Shown: positions 1 to 11,803 of the stretch, piece after piece
Layout: every line of letters begins with the position of its first letter
Numbering within the stretch: the first letter of the stretch is position 1
Assembly: GCA_029224185.1 (NCBI GenBank)
Contig: CM055192.1
Location: forward strand, 4,337,076 to 4,401,075
DNA from: Karalla daura
Taxonomy: Eukaryota > Chordata > Actinopteri > Chaetodontiformes > Leiognathidae
Direction of reading: 5' to 3'
DNA: 64,000 nucleotides
Notes under the pieces: generated by a model
Databases searched by the model: none
What the model was told of the DNA's origin: nothing
The model's input: the letters and a program-made list of their open reading frames with translations, nothing else
Program-made: the position numbers and the translations under genes

Positions 1-3000
1 GGTCGTTTTTTTCACTTTCGGCGAGCTTTAATATCTCAGCTCCAGGGTCAAATCCGGCATCTGGATTGCTTTTTCCAGTGAGCGTGGGCCACTCCGGAGG
101 CGGCCCACACCCCAAATGGTGGGTTTGGGCTCGTTCGCTCGGGGTCGGGATCTCGGCCAAAACGACAGGTCCGGGGTGGTCGTTTTTTTCACTTTCGGCG
201 AGCTTTAATATCTCAGCTCCAGGGTCAAATCCGGCATCGGGATTGCTTTTTCCAGTGAGCGTGGGCCACCCCGGAGGCGGCCCACACCCCAAATGGTGGG
301 TTTGGGCTCGCTCGCTCGGGGTCGGGATCTCGGCCAAAACGACAGGTCCGGGGTGGTCGTTTTTTTCACTTTCGGCGAGCTTTAATATCTCAGCTCCAGG
401 GTCAAATCCGGCATCGGGATTGCTTTTTCCAGTGAGCGTGGGCCACCCCGGAGGCGGCCCACACCCCAAATGGTGGGTTTGGGCTCGTTCGCTCGGGGTC
501 GGGATCTCGGCCAAAACGACAGGTCCGGGGTGGTCGTTTTTTTCACTTTCGGCGAGCTTTTATATCTCAGCTCCAGGGTCAAATCCGGCATCGGGATTGC
601 GTTTTCCAGTGAGCGTGGGCCACCCCGGAGGCGGCCCACACCCCAAATGGTGGGTTTGGGCTCGCTCGCTCGGGGTCGGGATCTCGGCCAAAACGACAGG
701 TCCGGGGTGGTCGTTTTTTTCCCTTTCGGCGAGCTTTAATATCTCAGCTCCAGGGTCAAATCCGGCATCGGGATTGCTTTTTCCAGTGAGCGTGGGCCAC
801 CCCGGAGGCGGCCCACACCCCAAATGGTGGGTTTGGGCTCGCTCGCTCGGGGTCGGGATCTCGGCCAAAACGACAGGTCCGGGGTGGTCGTTTTTTTCAC
901 TTTCGGCGAGCTTTAATATCTCAGCTCCAGGGTCAAATCCGGCATCGGGATTGCTTTTTCCAGTGAGCGTGGGCCACCCCGGAGGCGGCCCACACCCCAA
1001 ATGGTGGGTTTGGGCTCGCTCGCTCGGGGTCGGGATCTCGGCCAAAACGACAGGTCCGGGGTGGTCGTTTTTTTCACTTTCGGCGAGCTTTAATATCTCA
1101 GCTCCAGGGTCAAATCCGGCATCAGGATTGCTTTTTCCAGTGAGCGTGGGCCACCCCGGAGGCGGCCCACACCCCAAATGGTGGGTTTGGGCTCGCTCGC
1201 TCGGGGTCGGGATCTCGGCCAAGACGACTGTTCCGGGGTGGTCGTTTTTTTCCCTTTCGGCGAGCTTTAATATCTCAGCTCCAGTGTCAAATCCGGCATC
1301 GGGATTTCTTTTTCCAGTGAGCGTGGGCCACCCCGGAGGCGGCCCACACCCCAAATGGTGGGTTTGGGCTCGCTCGCTCGGGGTCGGGATCTCGGCCAAA
1401 ACGACAGGTCCGGGGTGGTCGTTTTTTTCACTTTCGGCGAGCTTTAATATCTCAGCTCCAGGATGAAATCCGGCATCAGGATTGCGTTTTCCAGTGAGCG
1501 TGGGCCACCCCGGAGGCGGCTCACACCCCAAATGGTGGGTTTGGGCTCTCTCGCTCGGGGTCGGGATCTCGGCCAAGACGACTGTTCCGGGGTGGTCGTT
1601 TTTTTCCCTTTCGGCGAGCTGTAATATCTCAGCTCCAGGATCAAATCCGGCATCGGGATTACGTTTTCCAGTGAGCGTGGGCCACCCCGGAGGCGGCTCA
1701 CACCCCAAATGGTGGGTTTGGGCTTGCTCGCTCGGGGTCGGGATCTCGGCCAAGACGACTGTTCCGGGGTGGTCGTTTTTTTGCCTTTCGGCGAGCTTGA
1801 ATATCTCAGCTCCAGTGTCAAATCCGGCATCGGGATTGCTTTTTCCAGTGAGCGTGGGCCACCCCGGAGGCGGCTCACACCCCAAACGGTGGGTTTGGGC
1901 TCGCTCGCTCGGGGTCGGGATCTCGGCCAAAACGACAGGTCCGGGGTGGTCGTTTTTTTCACTTTCGGCGAGTTTTAATATCTCAGCTCCAGGGTCAAAT
2001 CCGGCATCGGGATTGCTTTTTCCAGTGAGCGTGGGCCACCCCGGAGGCGGCCCACACCCCAAATGGTGGGTTTGGGCTCGCTCGCTCGGGGTCGGGATCT
2101 CGGCCAAAACGACAGGTCCGGGGTGGTCGTTTTTTTCACTTTCGGCGAGCTGTAATATCTCAGCTCCAGGGTCAAATCCGGCATCGGGATTGCTTTTTCC
2201 AGTGAGCGTGGGCCACCCCGGAGGCGGCCCACACCCCAAATGGTGGGTTTGGGCTCGCTCGCTCGGGGTCGGGATCTCGGCCAAAACGACAGGTCCGGGG
2301 TGGTCGTTTTTTTCACTTTCGGCGAGCTTTAATATCTCAGCTCCAGGGTCAAATCCGGCATCAGGATTGCTTTTTCCAGTGAGCGTGGGCCACCCCGGAG
2401 GCGGCCCACACCCCAAATGGTGGGTTTGGGCTCGCTCGCTCGGGGTCGGGATCTCGGCCAAGACGACTGTTCCGGGGTGGTCGTTTTTTTCCCTTTCGGC
2501 GAGCTTTAATATCTCAGCTCCAGTGTCAAATCCGGCATCGGGATTTCTTTTTCCAGTGAGCGTGGGCCACCCCGGAGGCGGCCCACACCCCAAATGGTGG
2601 GTTTGGGCTCGCTCGCTCGGGGTCGGGATCTCGGCCAAAACGACAGGTCCGGGGTGGTCGTTTTTTTCACTTTCGGCGAGCTTTAATATCTCAGCTCCAG
2701 GATGAAATCCGGCATCAGGATTGCGTTTTCCAGTGAGCGTGGGCCACCCCGGAGGCGGCTCACACCCCAAATGGTGGGTTTGGGCTCTCTCGCTCGGGGT
2801 CGGGATCTCGGCCAAGACGACTGTTCCGGGGTGGTCGTTTTTTTCCCTTTCGGCGAGCTGTAATATCTCAGCTCCAGGATCAAATCCGGCATCGGGACTA
2901 CGTTTTCCAGTGAGCGTGGGCCACCCCGGAGGCGGCTCACACCCCAAACGGTGGGTTTGGGCTCGCTCGCTCGGGGTCGGGATCTCGGCCAAAACGACAG

Positions 3001-4071
3001 GTCCGGGGTGGTCGTTTTTTTCACTTTCGGCGAGTTTTAATATCTCAGCTCCAGGGTCAAATCCGGCATCGGGATTGCTTTTTCCAGTGAGCGTGGGCCA
3101 CCCCGGAGGCGGCCCACACCCCAAATGGTGGGTTTGGGCTCGCTCGCTCGGGGTCGGGATCTCGGCCAAAACGACAGGTCCGGGGTGGTCGTTTTTTTCA
3201 CTTTCGGCGAGCTGTAATATCTCAGCTCCAGGGTCAAATCCGGCATCGGGATTGCTTTTTCCAGTGAGCGTGGGCCACCCCGGAGGCGGCCCACACCCCA
3301 AATGGTGGGTTTGGGCTCGCTCGCTCGGGGTCGGGATCTCGGCCAAAACGACAGGTCCGGGGTGGTCGTTTTTTTCACTTTCGGCGAGCTTTAATATCTC
3401 AGCTCCAGGGTCAAATCCGGCATCAGGATTGCTTTTTCCAGTGAGCGTGGGCCACCCCGGAGGCGGCCCACACCCCAAATGGTGGGTTTGGGCTCGCTCG
3501 CTCGGGGTCGGGATCTCGGCCAAGACGACTGTTCCGGGGTGGTCGTTTTTTTCCCTTTCGGCGAGCTTTAATATCTCAGCTCCAGTGTCAAATCCGGCAT
3601 CGGGATTTCTTTTTCCAGTGAGCGTGGGCCACCCCGGAGGCGGCCCACACCCCAAATGGTGGGTTTGGGCTCGCTCGCTCGGGGTCGGGATCTCGGCCAA
3701 AACGACAGGTCCGGGGTGGTCGTTTTTTTCACTTTCGGCGAGCTTTAATATCTCAGCTCCAGGATGAAATCCGGCATCAGGATTGCGTTTTCCAGTGAGC
3801 GTGGGCCACCCCGGAGGCGGCTCACACCCCAAATGGTGGGTTTGGGCTCTCTCGCTCGGGGTCGGGATCTCGGCCAAGACGACTGTTCCGGGGTGGTCGT
3901 TTTTTTCCCTTTCGGCGAGCTGTAATATCTCAGCTCCAGGATCAAATCCGGCATCGGGACTACGTTTTCCAGTGAGCGTGGGCCACCCCGGAGGCGGCTC
4001 ACACCCCAAATGGTGGGTTTGGGCTTGCTCGCTCGGGGTCGGGATCTCGGCCAAGACGACTGTTCCGGGGT
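1..4071 (+). repeat. Array block A1: 23 monomers with 6/7-mer sub-periods
   Basis: There are 23 monomers of exactly 177 bp. The marker GGATGAAAT appears at about 1462, 2701 and 3763, that is 7 and then 6 monomers apart. Flanking variants repeat with it, so this block is a short HOR of about six monomers. It mixes two monomer classes: the majority class with AAAACGACAGG, and a minority class with AAGACGACTGTTC usually followed by TCCC and often by a GTGTCAAAT variant. The first few monomers share a rare CATCTGG variant (near 58) with positions near 52113 and 54237, so the left edge resembles the 12-mer block at 51.7-56.0 kb. A private C-to-T change near 94 (CACTCCGG) was seen only here. Confidence 0.9.
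178..354 (+). repeat. Reference monomer (matches the consensus)
   Basis: This 177-bp monomer has the commonest base at every variable position I compared. It has 50 C and 56 G (59.9% GC) and 15 CpG. Landmarks by monomer position: T7 tract 6-12; inverted repeat GAGCT 23-27 with AGCTC 38-42; GTGGGCC 84-90 with GGCCCAC 102-108; CCCAAA 111-116 with TTTGGG 124-129; a CTCG-type microrepeat at about 130-141; AAAACGAC 159-166 pairing with GTCGTTTT at positions 2-9 of the next monomer. I found no canonical CENP-B box, no tRNA-like fold and no transposon terminus. The phase origin (GGTCG-T7) is my convention and not a biological boundary. Confidence 0.95.
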
Positions 4072-4191
4072 GGTCTTTTTTTTCCCTTTCGGCAAGCTTT
4101 AAAATCTCAGCTCCAGGATCAAATGATCCTGGAGCTGAGATTTTAAAGCTCGCCGAAAGTGAAAAAGTGAAAAAAACGACCACCACGGACC
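4072..4191. repeat. Fold-back (inverted) junction unit J1, 120 bp
   Basis: The forward monomer runs to about 4123 and then reverses. CTCCAGGATCA (4111-4121), a 2-base AA centre (4122-4123) and TGATCCTGGAG (4124-4134) form a perfect inverted repeat. Pairing continues outward with mismatches (GCAAGC opposite GCTCGC; CCC opposite GTG). The inverted arm has an extra 8 bp, a second GTGAAAAA-type copy at about 4159-4175. The sequence returns to forward orientation at GTCGTT near 4194, inside the monomer's own 8-bp dyad. The unit replaces 177 bp by 120 bp. J1 carries private changes (CACCACGG, GTTCTTTT, GGTCTTTTTTTT), so it looks older or less homogenised than J2-J5. Confidence 0.93.
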
Positions 4192-7100
4192 TGTCGTTCT
4201 TTTCCCTTTCGGCGAGCTTTAATATCTCAGCTCCAGGGTCAAATCCGGCATCGGGATTGCTTTTTCCAGTGAGCGTGGGCCACCCCGGAGGCGGCCCACA
4301 CCCCAAATGGTGGGTTTGGGCTCGCTCGCTCGGGGTCGGGATCTCGGCCAAAACGACAGGTCCGGGGTGGTCGTTTTTTTCACTTTCGGCGAGCTTTAAT
4401 ATCTCAGCTCCAGGGTCAAATCCGGCATCGGGATTGCTTTTTCCAGTGAGCGTGGGCCACCCCGGAGGCGGCCCACACCCCAAATGGTGGGTTTGGGCTC
4501 GCTCGCTCGGGGTCGGGATCTCGGCCAAAACGACAGGTCCGGGGTGGTCGTTTTTTTCACTTTCGGCGAGCTTTAATATCTCAGCTCCAGGGTCAAATCC
4601 GGCATCGGGATTGCTTTTTCCAGTGAGCGTGGGCCACCCCGGAGGCGGCTCACATCCCAAATGGTGGGTTTGGGCTCGCTCGCTCGGGGTCGGGATCTCG
4701 GCCAAAACGACAGGTCCGGGGTGGTCGTTTTTTTCACTTTCGGCGAGCTTTAATATCTCAGCTCCAGGGTCAAATCCGGCATCGGGATTGCTTTTTCCAG
4801 TGAGCGTGGGCCACCCCGGAGGCGGCCCACACCCCAAATGGTGGGTTTGGGCTCGTTCGCTCGGGGTCGGGATCTCGGCCAAAACGACAGGTCCGGGGTG
4901 GTCGTTTTTTTCACTTTCGGCGAGCTTTTATATCTCAGCTCCAGGGTCAAATCCGGCATCGGGATTGCTTTTTCCAGTGAGCGTGGGCCACCCCGGAGGC
5001 GGCCCACACCCCAAATGGTGGGTTTGGGCTCGCTCGCTCGGGGTCGGGATCTCGGCCAAGACGACTGTTCCGGGGTGGTCGTTTTTTTGCCTTTCGGCGA
5101 GCTTGAATATCTCAGCTCCAGTGTCAAATCCGGCATCGGGATTGCTTTTTCCAGTGAGCGTGGGCCACCCCGGAGGCGGCTCACACCCCAAACGGTGGGT
5201 TTGGGCTCGCTCGCTCGGGGTCGGGATCTCGGCCAAAACGACAGGTCCGGGGTGGTCGTTTTTTTCACTTTCGGCGAGTTTTAATATCTCAGCTCCAGGG
5301 TCAAATCCGGCATCGGGATTGCTTTTTCCAGTGAGCGTGGGCCACCCCGGAGGCGGCCCACACCCCAAATGGTGGGTTTGGGCTCGCTCGCTCGGGGTCG
5401 GGATCTCGGCCAAAACGACAGGTCCGGGGTGGTCGTTTTTTTCACTTTCGGCGAGCTGTAATATCTCAGCTCCAGGGTCAAATCCGGCATCGGGATTGCT
5501 TTTTCCAGTGAGCGTGGGCCACCCCGGAGGCGGCCCACACCCCAAATGGTGGGTTTGGGCTCGCTCGCTCGGGGTCGGGATCTCGGCCAAAACGACAGGT
5601 CCGGGGTGGTCGTTTTTTTCCCTTTCGGCGAGCTTTTATATCTCAGCTCCAGGGTCAAATCCGGCATCGGGATTGCGTTTTCCAGTGAGCGTGGGCCACC
5701 CCGGAGGCGGCCCACACCCCAAATGGTGGGTTTGGGCTCGCTCGCTCGGGGTCGGGATCTCGGCCAAAACGACAGGTCCGGGGTGGTCGTTTTTTTCCCT
5801 TTCGGCGAGCTTTAATATCTCAGCTCCAGGGTCAAATCCGGCATCGGGATTGCTTTTTCCAGTGAGCGTGGGCCACCCCGGAGGCGGCCCACACCCCAAA
5901 TGGTGGGTTTGGGCTCGCTCGCTCGGGGTCGGGATCTCGGCCAAAACGACAGGTCCGGGGTGGTCGTTTTTTTCACTTTCGGCGAGCTTTAATATCTCAG
6001 CTCCAGGGTCAAATCCGGCATCGGGATTGCTTTTTCCAGTGAGCGTGGGCCACCCCGGAGGCGGCCCACACCCCAAATGGTGGGTTTGGGCTCGCTCGCT
6101 CGGGGTCGGGATCTCGGCCAAAACGACAGGTCCGGGGTGGTCGTTTTTTTCACTTTCGGCGAGCTTTAATATCTCAGCTCCAGGGTCAAATCCGGCATCA
6201 GGATTGCTTTTTCCAGTGAGCGTGGGCCACCCCGGAGGCGGCCCACACCCCAAATGGTGGGTTTGGGCTCGCTCGCTCGGGGTCGGGATCTCGGCCAAGA
6301 CGACTGTTCCGGGGTGGTCGTTTTTTTCCCTTTCGGCGAGCTTTAATATCTCAGCTCCAGGGTCAAATCCGGCATCGGGATTGCTTTTTCCAGTGAGCGT
6401 GGGCCACCCCGGAGGCGGCCCACACCCCAAATGGTGGGTTTGGGCTCGCTCGCTCGGGGTCGGGATCTCGGCCAAAACGACAGGTCCGGGGTGGTCGTTT
6501 TTTTCACTTTCGGCGAGCTTTAATATCTCAGCTCCAGGGTCAAATCCGGCATCGGGATTGCTTTTTCCAGTGAGCGTGGGCCACCCCGGAGGCGGCCCAC
6601 ACCCCAAATGGTGGGTTTGGGCTCGCTCGCTCGGGGTCGGGATCTCGGCCAAAACGACAGGTCCGGGGTGGTCGTTTTTTTCACTTTCGGCGAGCTTTAA
6701 TATCTCAGCTCCAGGGTCAAATCCGGCATCAGGATTGCTTTTTCCAGTGAGCGTGGGCCACCCCGGAGGCGGCCCACACCCCAAATGGTGGGTTTGGGCT
6801 CGCTCGCTCGGGGTCGGGATCTCGGCCAAGACGACTGTTCCGGGGTGGTCGTTTTTTTCCCTTTCGGCGAGCTTTAATATCTCAGCTCCAGTGTCAAATC
6901 CGGCATCGGGATTTCTTTTTCCAGTGAGCGTGGGCCACCCCGGAGGCGGCCCACACCCCAAATGGTGGGTTTGGGCTCGCTCGCTCGGGGTCGGGATCTC
7001 GGCCAAAACGACAGGTCCGGGGTGGTCGTTTTTTTCACTTTCGGCGAGCTTTAATATCTCAGCTCCAGGGTCAAATCCGGCATCGGGATTGCTTTTTCCA

Positions 7101-7908
7101 GTGAGCGTGGGCCACCCCGGAGGCGGCCCACACCCCAAATGGTGGGTTTGGGCTCGTTCGCTCGGGGTCGGGATCTCGGCCAAAACGACAGGTCCGGGGT
7201 GGTCGTTTTTTTCACTTTCGGCGAGCTTTTATATCTCAGCTCCAGGGTCAAATCCGGCATCGGGATTGCGTTTTCCAGTGAGCGTGGGCCACCCCGGAGG
7301 CGGCCCACACCCCAAATGGTGGGTTTGGGCTCGCTCGCTCGGGGTCGGGATCTCGGCCAAAACGACAGGTCCGGGGTGGTCGTTTTTTTCCCTTTCGGCG
7401 AGCTTTAATATCTCAGCTCCAGGGTCAAATCCGGCATCGGGATTGCTTTTTCCAGTGAGCGTGGGCCACCCCGGAGGCGGCCCACACCCCAAATGGTGGG
7501 TTTGGGCTCGCTCGCTCGGGGTCGGGATCTCGGCCAAAACGACAGGTCCGGGGTGGTCGTTTTTTTCACTTTCGGCGAGCTTTAATATCTCAGCTCCAGG
7601 GTCAAATCCGGCATCGGGATTGCTTTTTCCAGTGAGCGTGGGCCACCCCGGAGGCGGCCCACACCCCAAATGGTGGGTTTGGGCTCGCTCGCTCGGGGTC
7701 GGGATCTCGGCCAAAACGACAGGTCCGGGGTGGTCGTTTTTTTCACTTTCGGCGAGCTTTAATATCTCAGCTCCAGGGTCAAATCCGGCATCGGGATTGC
7801 TTTTTCCAGTGAGCGTGGGCCACCCCGGAGGCGGCTCACACCCCAAACGGTGGGTTTGGGCTCGCTCGCTCGGGGTCGGGATCTCGGCCAAAACGACAGG
7901 TCCGGGGT
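4192..7908 (+). repeat. Array block A2: 21 monomers, precursor-like to the T8 HORs
   Basis: There are twenty-one 177-bp monomers. The last ones (CTCAC plus AAACGG, then the T8 monomer at 7909) match the ends of the later HORs, so this block resembles a truncated or diverged copy of the T8-marked HOR. It also holds the minority AAGACGACTGTTC class near 5057, 6297 and 6827 and GTGTCAAAT variants. One of these (near 6890) is linked to a GGGATTTCTT variant that recurs in several later HORs. Confidence 0.88.
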
Positions 7909-10900
7909 GGTCGTTTTTTTTCACTTTCGGCGAGCTTTAATATCTCAGCTCCAGGGTCAAATCCGGCATCGGGATTGCTTTTTCCAGTGAGCGTGGGCCA
8001 CCCCGGAGGCGGCCCACACCCCAAATGGTGGGTTTGGGCTCGCTCGCTCGGGGTCGGGATCTCGGCCAAAACGACAGGTCCGGGGTGGTCGTTTTTTTCA
8101 CTTTCGGCGAGCTTTAATATCTCAGCTCCAGGGTCAAATCCGGCATCGGGATTGCTTTTTCCAGTGAGCGTGGGCCACCCCGGAGGCGGCTCACACCCCA
8201 AATGGTGGGTTTGGGCTCGCTCGCTCGGGGTCGGGATCTCGGCCAAAACGACAGGTCCGGGGTGGTCGTTTTTTTCCCTTTCGGCGAGCTTTAATATCTC
8301 AGCTCCAGGGTCAAATCCGGCATCGGGATTGCGTTTTCCAGTGAGCGTGGGCCACCCCGGAGGCGGCCCACACCCCAAATGGTGGGTTTGGGCTCGCTCG
8401 CTCGGGGTCGGGATCTCGGCCAAAACGACAGGTCCGGGGTGGTCGTTTTTTTCACTTTCGGCGAGCTTTAATATCTCAGCTCCAGGGTCAAATCCGGCAT
8501 CGGGATTGCTTTTTCCAGTGAGCGTGGGCCACCCCGGAGGCGGCTCACACCCGAAATGGTGGGTTTGGGCTCGCTCGCTCGGGGTCGGGATCTCGGCCAA
8601 AACGACAGGTCCGGGGTGGTCGTTTTTTTCCCTTTCGGCGAGCTTTTATATCTCAGCTCCAGGGTCAAATCCGGCATCGGGATTGCGTTTTCCAGTGAGC
8701 GTGGGCCACCCCGGAGGCGGCCCACACCCCAAATGGTGGGTTTGGGCTCGCTCGCTCGGGGTCGGGATCTCGGCCAAAACGACAGGTCCGGGGTGGTCGT
8801 TTTTTTCACTTTCGGCGAGCTTTAATATCTCAGCTCCAGGGTCAAATCCGGCATCGGGATTGCTTTTTCCAGTGAGCGTGGGCCACCCCGGAGGCGGCCC
8901 ACACCCCAAATGGTGGGTTTGGGCTCGTTCGCTCGGGGTCGGGATCTCGGCCAAAACGACAGGTCCGGGGTGGTCGTTTTTTTCACTTTCGGCGAGCTTT
9001 TATATCTCAGCTCCAGGGTCAAATCCGGCATCGGGATTGCGTTTTCCAGTGAGCGTGGGCCACCCCGGAGGCGGCCCACACCCCAAATGGTGGGTTTGGG
9101 CTCGCTCGCTCGGGGTCGGGATCTCGGCCAAAACGACAGGTCCGGGGTGGTCGTTTTTTTCCCTTTCGGCGAGCTTTAATATCTCAGCTCCAGGGTCAAA
9201 TCCGGCATCGGGATTGCTTTTTCCAGTGAGCGTGGGCCACCCCGGAGGCGGCCCACACCCCAAATGGTGGGTTTGGGCTCGCTCGCTCGGGGTCGGGATC
9301 TCGGCCAAAACGACAGGTCCGGGGTGGTCGTTTTTTTCACTTTCGGCGAGCTTTAATATCTCAGCTCCAGGGTCAAATCCGGCATCGGGATTGCTTTTTC
9401 CAGTGAGCGTGGGCCACCCCGGAGGCGGCCCACACCCCAAACGGTGGGTTTGGGCTCGCTCGCTCGGGGTCGGGATCTCGGCCAAAACGACAGGTCCGGG
9501 GTGGTCGTTTTTTTCACTTTCGGCGAGTTTTAATATCTCAGCTCCAGGGTCAAATCCGGCATCGGGATTGCTTTTTCCAGTGAGCGTGGGCCACCCCGGA
9601 GGCGGCCCACACCCCAAATGGTGGGTTTGGGCTCGCTCGCTCGGGGTCGGGATCTCGGCCAAAACGACAGGTCCGGGGTGGTCGTTTTTTTCACTTTCGG
9701 CGAGCTTTAATATCTCAGCTCCAGGGTCAAATCCGGCATCGGGATTGCTTTTTCCAGTGAGCGTGGGCCACCCCGGAGGCGGCCCACACCCCAAATGGTG
9801 GGTTTGGGCTCGTTCGCTCGGGGTCGGGATCTCGGCCAAAACGACAGGTCCGGGGTGGTCGTTTTTTTCACTTTCGGCGAGCTTTTATATCTCAGCTCCA
9901 GGGTCAAATCCGGCATCGGGATTGCGTTTTCCAGTGAGCGTGGGCCACCCCGGAGGCGGCCCACACCCCAAATGGTGGGTTTGGGCTCGCTCGCTCGGGG
10001 TCGGGATCTCGGCCAAAACGACAGGTCCGGGGTGGTCGTTTTTTTCCCTTTCGGCGAGCTTTAATATCTCAGCTCCAGGGTCAAATCCGGCATCGGGATT
10101 GCTTTTTCCAGTGAGCGTGGGCCACCCCGGAGGCGGCCCACACCCCAAATGGTGGGTTTGGGCTCGTTCGCTCGGGGTCGGGATCTCGGCCAAAACGACA
10201 GGTCCGGGGTGGTCGTTTTTTTCACTTTCGGCGAGCTTTTATATCTCAGCTCCAGGGTCAAATCCGGCATCGGGATTGCGTTTTCCAGTGAGCGTGGGCC
10301 ACCCCGGAGGCGGCCCACACCCCAAATGGTGGGTTTGGGCTCGCTCGCTCGGGGTCGGGATCTCGGCCAAAACGACAGGTCCGGGGTGGTCGTTTTTTTC
10401 CCTTTCGGCGAGCTTTAATATCTCAGCTCCAGGGTCAAATCCGGCATCGGGATTGCTTTTTCCAGTGAGCGTGGGCCACCCCGGAGGCGGCCCACACCCC
10501 AAATGGTGGGTTTGGGCTCGCTCGCTCGGGGTCGGGATCTCGGCCAAAACGACAGGTCCGGGGTGGTCGTTTTTTTCACTTTCGGCGAGCTTTAATATCT
10601 CAGCTCCAGGGTCAAATCCGGCATCGGGATTGCTTTTTCCAGTGAGCGTGGGCCACCCCGGAGGCGGCCCACACCCCAAACGGTGGGTTTGGGCTCGCTC
10701 GCTCGGGGTCGGGATCTCGGCCAAAACGACAGGTCCGGGGTGGTCGTTTTTTTCACTTTCGGCGAGCTTTTATATCTCAGCTCCAGGGTCAAATCCGGCA
10801 TCGGGATTGCGTTTTCCAGTGAGCGTGGGCCACCCCGGAGGCGGCCCACACCCCAAATGGTGGGTTTGGGCTCGCTCGCTCGGGGTCGGGATCTCGGCCA

Positions 10901-11803
10901 AAACGACAGGTCCGGGGTGGTCGTTTTTTTCCCTTTCGGCGAGCTTTAATATCTCAGCTCCAGGGTCAAATCCGGCATCGGGATTGCTTTTTCCAGTGAG
11001 CGTGGGCCACCCCGGAGGCGGCCCACACCCCAAATGGTGGGTTTGGGCTCGCTCGCTCGGGGTCGGGATCTCGGCCAAAACGACAGGTCCGGGGTGGTCG
11101 TTTTTTTCACTTTCGGCGAGCTTTTATATCTCAGCTCCAGGGTCAAATCCGGCATCGGGATTGCGTTTTCCAGTGAGCGTGGGCCACCCCGGAGGCGGCC
11201 CACACCCCAAATGGTGGGTTTGGGCTCGCTCGCTCGGGGTCGGGATCTCGGCCAAAACGACAGGTCCGGGGTGGTCGTTTTTTTCCCTTTCGGCGAGCTT
11301 TAATATCTCAGCTCCAGGGTCAAATCCGGCATCGGGATTGCTTTTTCCAGTGAGCGTGGGCCACCCCGGAGGCGGCCCACACCCCAAATGGTGGGTTTGG
11401 GCTCGCTCGCTCGGGGTCGGGATCTCGGCCAAAACGACAGGTCCGGGGTGGTCGTTTTTTTCACTTTCGGCGAGCTTTAATATCTCAGCTCCAGGGTCAA
11501 ATCCGGCATCGGGATTGCTTTTTCCAGTGAGCGTGGGCCACCCCGGAGGCGGCCCACACCCCAAATGGTGGGTTTGGGCTCGCTCGCTCGGGGTCGGGAT
11601 CTCGGCCAAAACGACAGGTCCGGGGTGGTCGTTTTTTTCACTTTCGGCGAGCTTTAATATCTCAGCTCCAGGGTCAAATCCGGCATCGGGATTGCTTTTT
11701 CCAGTGAGCGTGGGCCACCCCGGAGGCGGCTCACACCCCAAACGGTGGGTTTGGGCTCGCTCGCTCGGGGTCGGGATCTCGGCCAAAACGACAGGTCCGG
11801 GGT
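7909..11803 (+). repeat. T8-marked higher-order repeat 1 (22 monomers, 3,895 bp)
   Basis: The block begins with a 178-bp monomer carrying T8 (7914-7921). The fourth monomer carries a diagnostic CCCGAAATGG change near 8550. The length equals 22 x 177 + 1. It ends with a CTCAC/AAACGG monomer just before the next T8. It differs from HORs 2, 3, 5 and 6 in lacking the linked AAGACGACTGTTC, GTGTCAAAT and GGGATTTCTT monomers, and it repeats a GTTCGCTC/GCTTTTAT/GCGTTTTCC pair several times in its second half. Confidence 0.93.

Noticed and set aside
178..354. CENP-B box (TTCG, four bases, A, two bases, CGGG) in the monomer
   Set aside because: TTCG occurs once in the consensus (TTTCGGCGAGC) and the required A and CGGG do not follow. 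The complement was also checked and does not match. Rare variants (GTTCGCTCGG) fail at the A.
178..354. Known centromere satellites of similar length (human alpha satellite about 171 bp, Arabidopsis 178 bp)
   Set aside because: Those are AT-rich and share no recognisable motif with this 60% GC monomer. Similar length alone is not evidence of homology.
540..575. TATA-like motif in the GCTTTTATATCTC variant
   Set aside because: It is a one-base variant of the common GCTTTAATATCTC in a non-coding repeat, with no gene downstream and no supporting elements.
4100..4150. Bacterial-type intrinsic terminators or phage attachment sites at the palindromes
   Set aside because: The stems are made of satellite sequence in opposite orientation, there are no genes nearby, and the T tract is part of every monomer.
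4072..4191. MITE or other transposon with terminal inverted repeats
   Set aside because: There are no target-site duplications and no internal foreign sequence. Both arms are satellite and the breakpoints fit template switching.
560..4882. Minus-strand frame of 1,440 codons, rich in Pro, Glu and Lys, that could be read as a repetitive structural protein
   Set aside because: It is the complement of the same satellite, runs through an inverted junction and has the same 59-residue period. There is no signal peptide, codon-position bias or flanking unique sequence.
7914..7921. T8 runs as pure sequencing error
   Set aside because: The seven T8 monomers of this class recur at the same HOR position with linked variants, so they are inherited. 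Private ones (42259, 42614) cannot be excluded as errors without reads.
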